Shown here piece after piece: positions 61,601 to 64,000 of a stretch of 64,000 bases of DNA; positions within the stretch are counted from its first letter, which is position 1; each line of letters begins with the position of its first letter. The stretch lies in assembly GCA_029962745.1 (NCBI GenBank), contig CM057167.1, forward strand, positions 25,148,642-25,212,641, written 5' to 3'. This stretch comes from Echinometra lucunter. Its lineage: Eukaryota > Echinodermata > Echinoidea > Camarodonta > Echinometridae. A program made the position numbers and the translations under genes. Below the pieces are notes generated by a model. That model saw only the letters and a program-made list of their open reading frames with translations. It was not told the DNA's origin and did no database searches.

Positions 61601-63219
61601 AAGTGGATGGGGATTTTGCGATTGGAGCGATTCTGCCCATTTTCTTCGATATTAATTGCTAGATCATGTTATCCATATTTTTCTCCAGCTTTTTAATAAT
61701 GATAATAATACATAGTGGGATCTTCTATAGTGCTCATGTCTGTCAGAACTGGCACTCCTGGCGCTCTGTTGTTACTACCTCGGTTTTAGTATGGCAGCCA
61801 TTAAAGCGCTCTTGCATTTCTAGGAAATTCTTCCTTCCGGATACACATTTACTGAACCGGGGTCTAAAGTGGCAATTTTAGAATAATGTCTTGCCAAAAG
61901 ACATTGGTGTCACAGTGGGACTTGAACCGCCAACCTTGTGATCTATACAGTCCGGTGACGTATCCTCTAGACCACGACACCTCTAAATACCCCAAAGCAG
62001 ATCAGATAAACAAATACCCTTGCACTGAGTAATGGGGGGGGGGGGGTGAGGAACTTTGTGCACATTTCTGAATGTCTCAAAAGACAGGCAGACGAGGGTG
62101 TCGTCGCCTAGTGAGATATCGGCCTCATAGTCCCGACAACTGTCTTTCCAGATGACTTGCAAGACCGACAATGTAGTTTTTGTGGGCCGTCTGTCCTGTG
62201 GTCTGTACCCCCCAAATTGGACCCATGTCCATTTTCATTCACAATGGTTCATATTACAATGCAGAATATATGTCGAAGTGGAAAACAAAAATATAGGCCT
62301 TTGCCTCAAGCTATTGAGTTTATGGGCAAAGAAAAAAAATCAATGATTAAACAAGACATTGCAAAGATGACTTTCACTCACATGTTCCACTAACGTATAG
62401 TGATCATGGTCATGATGATGCTGGTTACGCAATACTGTTAAGTCACGTTGGATCCAATAATTAGTGAACAGTATTTAGTTCACTGGAATTTTCATGATAT
62501 ACTTGAATCGATCATGGATATTGTCTAATGTGGACCTATAGCATGCAATCAGCCTGTGTATGATAACATTATTTTTGTCAAATTATTTTTAATAGGTGGA
62601 GAGCAAGGGAAACGACCTCATCAACAGATTCGCTGTAACCAAGAATTTCCCGCCTTGCACCACACCACTGCTTTTAGCTTCAAAGCTGGATGACTTGGAA
62701 ATCGTTAAGGTATGACCGCTATTTATAGAAATCAACTGCTCATTTTTTTTCCCATATGACTGTTGTTATCTTAGAAATGAAACGAAGAAAAACACGACGT
62801 TTTCTATTACAGAAAGTTGATTTCTTTTGGTAATCCGCAGGCATTAGCTGATGTTCATTTCCTTTTTTTTTTCTTTCGTGCTTCTTACTCTTCTGTTATT
62901 GTAGTTTGTATATTTTGTATTGTTGATCATTGTTATTATGTTCTCTTGGAAATGAAATAAAATGAAATAAGATAAAGGAAAAAAAAAAGAATATCCTTAA
63001 AGAAATGTTTTGTTTGGAACATCACAGCTTCTCCTGGACTATGGAGCCGTTATGCCGACGGAAGAGGAGACACTTGCCCGTGTCAAGGACGATCCGCTGG
63101 AGCGCGCCCTCGCTCGCCTCCAGTGGTATCAATCCATGACCAGTGACTCGTACATCCTGTTGACCTCGAATGACCCCATCGAGACGGTGCTGTTTTGGGG
63201 CGAGCTGCTCAAAGAACAG
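35219..63219 (+). CDS. Divergent TRPC-like cation channel subunit, N-terminal part
   Basis: Join of 35219-35423, 61446-61579, 62596-62709 and 63028-63219, giving 215 residues and continuing past the window. The junction of exon 1 (phase 1) to exon 2 forms a Asp codon (HHNQI-D-VLKALI), and later junctions are phase 0. Residues about 20-155 form ankyrin-like helical pairs: LKRIFLRMVRAGNVEGVETM, EAIHHNQIDVLKALI, DALLHAIESRNVEVVMVII, TPLLLASKLDDLEIVKLLLD. Residues about 188-215 (SDSYILLTSNDPIETVLFWG) match the TRP_2 region that follows the ankyrin repeats in TRPC channels, where SPSYI.LTSEDP is usual. The family forms tetrameric Ca-permeable plasma-membrane channels. The pore lies beyond the edge. 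The ankyrin part is divergent. The first intron is 26 kb and contains another gene on the same strand. Confidence 0.78.
35700..35945. repeat. Purine GGA/GAA triplet tract
   Basis: About 240 bp of (GGA)n, (GAA)n and short (GAT)n on the + strand, in the large intron. Frames through it encode poly-Gly/Arg strings and are not real. Confidence 0.95.
36366..36406. repeat. (CAAA)n microsatellite
   Basis: About ten CAAA units. Confidence 0.95.
36991..37125 (+). CDS. Membrane-protein exon 1
   Basis: ATG in strong context (A at -3, G at +4). It encodes 45 residues, MGSSHSKVAHLP to KKSFSRNTK, with donor AAG|GTAAGA, phase 0. An in-frame stop precedes it nearby. Confidence 0.7.
36991..46257 (+). CDS. 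Acidic single-pass membrane protein with N-myristoylation-like start, unknown family
   Basis: Join of 36991-37125, 39390-39696, 41224-41376, 41924-42100, 44698-44928, 45506-45640 and 46217-46257, 392 residues. All six junctions agree in phase (0, then five of phase 1) and have GT-AG ends. The start MGSSHSK fits the N-myristoylation pattern (Gly2, Ser6, Lys7). Residues about 53-70 hold an acidic run (DADDDDEHGNDDDD). Exons 3 and 4 alternate acidic (SDKESSDEDTSAEYMSDADI) and Lys-rich (MKGKKAAKV) blocks. One hydrophobic segment, about residues 285-304 (FLFLVSMSFVFAIVGVLVFF), is followed by EIAKWVENEK. The tail is acidic and Ser-rich (YESDFESYSESSETDID) and ends KRFVEVSSDEYIW. No signal peptide or known domain is seen. 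The gene lies entirely within intron 1 of the TRPC-like gene. Function unknown. Confidence 0.7.
37735..37895. repeat. GA-rich simple repeat
   Basis: (GA)n and (GAAA)n runs in the intron. Reverse-strand frames of Ser/Leu strings through it are artefacts. Confidence 0.9.
37900..39300. other. Intron sequence without a gene
   Basis: Contains an 18-C run at 38149-38166, A-rich tracts near 39079-39140 and no exon-like frame. Confidence 0.45.
39390..39696 (+). CDS. Membrane-protein exon 2
   Basis: Acceptor TTTCATTTCAG and donor TACC|GTAAGT. It encodes 102 residues plus one base: VVPQASESDADDDDEHGNDD, a Pro/Ala stretch (APVLPAPAAV) and DPVDVRVSSGYFLYY. It is clearly more GC-rich and codon-like than the surrounding intron. 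Confidence 0.75.
39828..39965 (-). mobile_element. Probable LINE 3' tail
   Basis: A (TTTAG)n start is followed by TTTCTCATTCTCATAACATA and A-rich sequence, the layout also seen at 19747. Probably the 3' end of an L2/CR1-like element on the minus strand. Confidence 0.4.
40051..40633. mobile_element. Large fold-back element, about 580 bp
   Basis: Arms AAAGGAGAATGCAACCT / AGGTTGCATTCTCTTTT at the ends and CATCTGTGATGTCATCGTGG / CCACGATGACATCACAGATG inside, with TCCTTATTATGGGGATC / GATCCCCATAATAAGGA also paired. Confidence 0.9.
40980..41200. repeat. (ATT/ATC)n microsatellite
   Basis: About 210 bp of ATT and ATC triplets ending only some 25 bp before the acceptor of exon 3, so length variation here could affect splicing. 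Confidence 0.95.
41224..41376 (+). CDS. Membrane-protein exon 3
   Basis: Acceptor TTCCTTAACAG and donor TCTG|GTGATT. A symmetric phase 1-1 exon of 51 codons, RYVNDDSDKESSDEDTSAEY to VVRRHRRSAHS: an acidic Ser-rich block, then a basic block. Confidence 0.72.
41560..41820. repeat. GA-rich simple repeat
   Basis: (GA)n and GAAAG runs. Reverse-strand Ser/Leu/Phe frames are artefacts. Confidence 0.9.
41924..42100 (+). CDS. Membrane-protein exon 4
   Basis: Acceptor CTTCCCAAATCAG and donor ATAG|GTCAGC. Symmetric phase 1-1, 59 codons, KKGKTHKNGVAKMKGKKAAK to KTKVKVIEQI. Strongly basic, with one acidic SSDDE patch. Confidence 0.7.
42101..43000. other. Intron sequence without a gene
   Basis: Contains a 16-C run near 42410. 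No exon or repeat family recognised. Confidence 0.4.
43004..44056 (-). mobile_element. Decayed L2/CR1-like LINE, 3' part
   Basis: Read on the minus strand, the right part encodes LILPYLGYGVLAWGN, a frameshift, then THLEKLHLIQKRVLRIICNV and REHTNPIF, the C-terminal end of reverse transcriptase of L2/CR1-type elements. The low-coordinate end is a (GATA)n run (43004-43017), the kind of microsatellite tail these elements carry. Stops and frameshifts make it a fossil. Confidence 0.8.
44057..44146. repeat. Short direct repeat flanking a 36-bp insert
   Basis: ACAGTTCAGTGCATTATTTC then ATTTTT occurs twice, separated by about 36 bp of T-rich sequence. Either a local duplication or a target-site duplication next to the LINE fragment. 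Confidence 0.6.
44200..44400 (-). mobile_element. LINE fragment with zf-RVT-like domain
   Basis: Minus strand encodes FQYKVSYRILFLNDTLFKLK, then CTFCNAEKVTVEHIFYNC: the CxxC...HxxxxC cysteine/histidine motif found at the end of some LINE reverse transcriptases. A stop follows (SNNLG*). It is a different element or segment from the neighbouring L2/CR1-like piece. Confidence 0.75.
44698..44928 (+). CDS. Membrane-protein exon 5: transmembrane segment
   Basis: Acceptor TTTTTTCTACATGCAG and donor CCAG|GTTTGT. Symmetric phase 1-1, 77 codons. It encodes DGSFGGDVISDNG, an acidic patch DTDGDDEVD, the 20-residue hydrophobic helix FLFLVSMSFVFAIVGVLVFF and the tail EIAKWVENEKHNDDEGAVVE. Confidence 0.78.
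45506..45640 (+). CDS. Membrane-protein exon 6
   Basis: Acceptor AAAAAACCAG (weak pyrimidine tract) and donor TGGA|GTGAGT. Symmetric phase 1-1, 45 codons, DLVQEDIDYESDFESYSESS to KHATYDFLVW. Confidence 0.7.
45780..46200. repeat. AATCA/TCAATCAA-rich degenerate repeat
   Basis: Imperfect AATC and CAATCAA words. Same composition as the spacers between the downstream exon modules, so it is probably the founder intron of the array. Confidence 0.75.
46217..46440 (+). CDS. Membrane-protein terminal exon, first module of the array
   Basis: Acceptor TTTCTCCCGATCAG. It completes the split Lys codon and encodes KRFVEVSSDEYIW with TAA at 46255-46257. The rest of the module holds a (GGAGCA)n tract at 46310-46395 and a donor-like CTATG|GTAAGA at about 46441, so it may also be spliced onward as a 3' UTR exon. 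It is homologous to the module at 47100, where the peptide is conserved by similar residues rather than exact bases. Confidence 0.6.
47100..47191 (+). CDS. Duplicate terminal exon, intact alternative (module 2)
   Basis: Acceptor TTTTTATTTTCCTCTTAACAG. In the frame of exon 6 it reads KHFLEVTGEEYIRFWSMQSL then NQCLGHERESQ, open to a donor CAG|GTAAGA, phase 0. Comparison with KRFVEVSSDEYIW shows conservative changes (R/H, V/L, S/G, D/E), which suggests protein-level constraint. It could be an alternative exon, continuing in phase to the short terminal exon at 54351. Confidence 0.5.
47690..48136 (+). repeat. Array module 3 with internal subrepeats
   Basis: Begins near GATCAGAGGATTCCTGCACA. It contains three to four internal subrepeats of about 100 bp (GGGGCAGCTAGAAAGGAGGA, CTGGTAGACACTGTCACTGC, CAGGGCCAGGGCTGG) and ends AGAGGCTCCCCTGATGCTGG ... 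CTATG|GTAAGT. The reading frame is not conserved with module 2. Confidence 0.75.
49367..49500 (+). pseudogene. Type A module with open frame to a stop
   Basis: In the frame of exon 6 it reads KRSKDGSISKFDGQCHPRQG and on to SLDAGE then TAG. Acceptor TCCTTTACAG. It could act as an alternative terminal exon, but no constraint can be judged from sequence alone. Confidence 0.35.
50304..50450 (+). pseudogene. Type A module open from acceptor to donor
   Basis: Acceptor CTCTCTCCTCAACAG. The frame of exon 6 gives KRFKDGSISKYDGQCHSMQG through GGEYSSM and a donor ATG|GTAAAG in phase 0. That phase fits the acceptor at 54351. It is the only type A copy seen that is open throughout. Confidence 0.4.
50790..51350 (+). 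repeat. Tandem subrepeat, about 108-bp unit, five copies
   Basis: Inside the type B module at 50750. Units carry CTCGATCGGGGCAGCTAGGA, AGGAGGAGG runs of varying length, CAAATCGTCCACCGACAAAG, ATGTAAGAATACTTCTGGCA and CACACAGGGCCAGGGCTGAG. The three right-hand units are nearly identical, so expansion is recent. Confidence 0.9.
53860..54000 (+). repeat. Last array module (truncated)
   Basis: Starts CACACAGCGCTTCATAAGGT, keeps CTGGTAGACACTGCCACCAG, GGGCCAGGGCTGGG and ATATCAAGAGGCTCACCTGA, and ends in ATATG|GTTAGT in place of GTAAGT. Shorter than other modules. Confidence 0.75.
54351..54392 (+). CDS. Possible alternative terminal exon after the array
   Basis: Strong acceptor GATTTTCCCCCATTTTACAG. 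In phase 0 it reads ERNMGMSYPPPLP then TAA. It fits in phase after the open modules at 47100 or 50304. The peptide is short and unrecognised, so this is a prediction from splice signals only. Confidence 0.35.
   Translation, partial: ERNMGMSYPPPLP
56262..56611 (+). repeat. Tandem repeat, 83-93 bp unit, four copies
   Basis: Units start about 56262, 56353, 56436 and 56529. Each has GGCAAAGGTGTGGCATAAAG, AAACCAACTTCCCAAAATGG, CGTCGCTGGGTTATTACAGG and CTGAATCTAGACTGGAAATG. The third has a short CATGATAAA insertion. Confidence 0.9.
58100..58375 (+). repeat. Two-copy tandem repeat, about 135-bp unit
   Basis: GGCACTTGAAAGGCAAAACT / AGCACCTGAAAGACAAAGCT, CCATGAGAAACACA and GATTTGAA(T/C)CATGACGCAA recur in order. 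Confidence 0.8.
58655..58692. repeat. (GA)n(GACA)n microsatellite
   Basis: GAGAGAGAGAGAGA followed by CAGACAGACAGACAGACA. Confidence 0.95.
58700..61440. other. End of TRPC-like intron 1, no gene
   Basis: AT-rich, with a T/G homopolymer junction at 59585-59610 and a small palindromic GCGCTCGCGCTAGTTATAGC patch near 60690. No exon or clear transposon. Confidence 0.45.
61446..61579 (+). CDS. TRPC-like exon 2: ankyrin-like repeats
   Basis: Acceptor TTTATCCCATTTATCCCAG and donor ATA|GTGAGA. After the Asp codon completed with exon 1 it encodes VLKALIACKVPVEDALLHAI, ESRNVEVVMVIIDL, PDDVSLHQNI. The DALLHAIESRNVEVV helix pair is typical of TRPC ankyrin repeats. Confidence 0.82.
61690..61985 (-). mobile_element. 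tRNA-derived SINE
   Basis: On the minus strand the head (61985 downward) reads GAGGTGTCGTGGTCTAGAGG with an A-box, then GGCGGTTCAAGTCCCAC with a B-box (GGTTCAAGTCC). A SINE body follows. It is related in its GTGTCGTGGT start to the head at 17345. It lies in TRPC-like intron 2. Confidence 0.8.
62596..62709 (+). CDS. TRPC-like exon 3
   Basis: Acceptor ATTATTTTTAATAG and donor AAG|GTATGA. 38 codons in phase 0: VESKGNDLINRFAVTKNFPP then CTTPLLLASKLDDLEIVK. The TPLLLA...DLEIVK helix pair is an ankyrin repeat continued by LLLDYGA in the next exon. Confidence 0.85.
63028..63219 (+). CDS. TRPC-like exon 4: start of TRP_2 region
   Basis: Acceptor TTTGGAACATCACAG and donor CAG|GTTGGC (weak). 64 codons: LLLDYGAVMPTEEETLARVK to SDSYILLTSNDPIETVLFWG then ELLKEQ. 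The SYILLTSNDP motif corresponds to the TRPC SYI.LTSEDP motif. Confidence 0.85.
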
Positions 63220-63422
63220 GTTGGCAATTTCGGGGAAAAGTTCTGTTTTTTTTTTTTTTTGTTTTTTGTTTTTTGTTTTTTTTTGCTTTAATTGTTCTGC
63301 TTTCTGTTAATTGTTTTAGAAAAGCATCATCATAAATTGGCGATGAAATACACATGAATATGTGCTATTCATTTATTTGTTTATTTTCTGTTATTCATTA
63401 TAATTGTTTTGGTGTATTACAG

Positions 63423-63476
63423 GATTTCTCAGTTCTCACAGCCTGTCTTGTTTGTTGCACTGGATTGGAGTTCTAA
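63423..63476 (+). CDS. Possible alternative 3' exon truncating the TRPC-like protein
   Basis: Acceptor TTTTGGTGTATTACAG. In phase 0 after exon 4 it gives DFSVLTACLVCCTGLEF then TAA. The splice site is better than that of the next TRPC-like segment. It would make a soluble ankyrin-only product. Sequence evidence alone cannot show use. Confidence 0.3.
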   Translation, partial: DFSVLTACLVCCTGLEF

Positions 63477-63659
63477 GGAGAAGGTTATTTTGATAGCTTT
63501 GCAACATTGAACTGTCAGCATGCGACTGTAACCATTTTAAATTCACAGAACAATCTTCAAACTGTTCACAGGAGTAGAAAATCATTGTCCATTTTATGTT
63601 ATGCCCGCTAAGGTTGCAAAACTTTAATTCCCCCCCTTAATTATTCATTAAAATAACGC

Positions 63660-63765
63660 GAAATAAGTCCCTGATAGATTCAATTCAATTCAATTCAGTT
63701 CATTTATTTTCCACTTTCAACTCAATTCAATTCAATTCATTTATCTTCCACTTTTTTAGATTTGT
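63660..63765 (-). mobile_element. Probable retrotransposon tail with (TTCAA)n
   Basis: Two (TTCAA)n runs each followed by CATTTATTTTCCACTTT / CATTTATCTTCCACTTT, the microsatellite-plus-unique layout seen at other LINE-like tails in the window. Confidence 0.4.
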
Positions 63766-63892
63766 CTGATTCACCTAAATGTGACTTAGAACTATTTGAT
63801 TTTACTTAAATTCATTGAAATAAGCCAAAACATAAGTCTGCTGGTTATGCTTGTTATGAAATTCTGTGATGAAATCACCAGATAAAGCAAGA

Positions 63893-64000
63893 GAGAACGG
63901 TGTTCACTTCCTGTTATGACGTCATCCATGGCCGCTTGGAATTGCTGCTCACACGTCTCCTCGATTGCGCAACATGCAAGGACGAGATATGGGAGGCCCT
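63893..64000 (+). CDS. TRPC-like exon 5, partial at the window edge
   Basis: The frame reads RTVFTSCYDVIHGRLELLLT then RLLDCATCKDEIWEA and runs off the edge. The spacing F-x3-Y-x13-LLD-x-C is that of the TRP_2 region of TRPC channels. The exact acceptor is uncertain: AG at 63891-63892 is in phase 0 but has a poor pyrimidine tract. Confidence 0.55.

Noticed and set aside
61911..61985. Possible tRNA gene on the minus strand
   Set aside because: Same reasoning: tRNA-like promoter boxes head a longer SINE body.

Overview
The window is nuclear DNA from a multicellular animal. Genes are split into short exons with GT-AG introns, introns are long, and the DNA is AT-rich and full of microsatellites, poly-G/poly-C runs, fold-back elements, tRNA-derived SINEs and decayed LINE pieces. 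The repeat style (TACATGTA-rich sequence, homopolymer G runs, the GTCTCGCCCACC element) and the protein relationships suggest a marine invertebrate deuterostome, most likely an echinoderm such as a sea urchin. That assignment is an inference. All supported coding exons lie on the + strand.

Region 1 (1 to about 24,700) holds the 3' end of a polypeptide N-acetylgalactosaminyltransferase gene of the GALNT1/GALNT13 type. Four exons (11024-11163, 16162-16260, 18299-18439, 22100-22243) encode the end of the catalytic region and all three repeats of the C-terminal ricin-type lectin domain, ending in TAG. The first 11 kb is intron or upstream sequence and opens with a 3.3-kb pyrimidine-rich tract and minisatellite. 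The introns keep decayed copies of two lectin exons, one of them split by a fold-back transposon.

Region 2 (about 24,700-35,200) shows no gene. It holds fold-back elements and a 1.65-kb element (27871-29524) made of about ten 157-bp repeats, most carrying nuclear-receptor half-sites in DR1 and DR4 arrangement.

Region 3 (35,219 to the right edge) holds a divergent TRPC-like channel gene. Its first exon (35219-35423) matches in phase a second exon 26 kb away (61446-61579). Two further exons (62596-62709, 63028-63219) and a partial exon at the edge complete an ankyrin-like N-terminus and a TRP_2-type region. The channel core would lie beyond the window.

Inside the 26-kb first intron, on the same strand, sits a second gene (36991-46257). 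Seven phase-consistent exons encode a 392-residue, very acidic and lysine-rich protein with an N-myristoylation-like start (MGSSHSK) and one membrane segment. I do not recognise its family. Its last exon has been copied at least 13 more times downstream (47100-54000). Ten of these copies form an alternating A-B higher-order array, and most keep an acceptor-like start and a GTAAGT/GTAAAG donor-like end. This exon array is the most unusual structure in the window. No bacterial operon, CRISPR array, rRNA or functional tRNA gene was seen.
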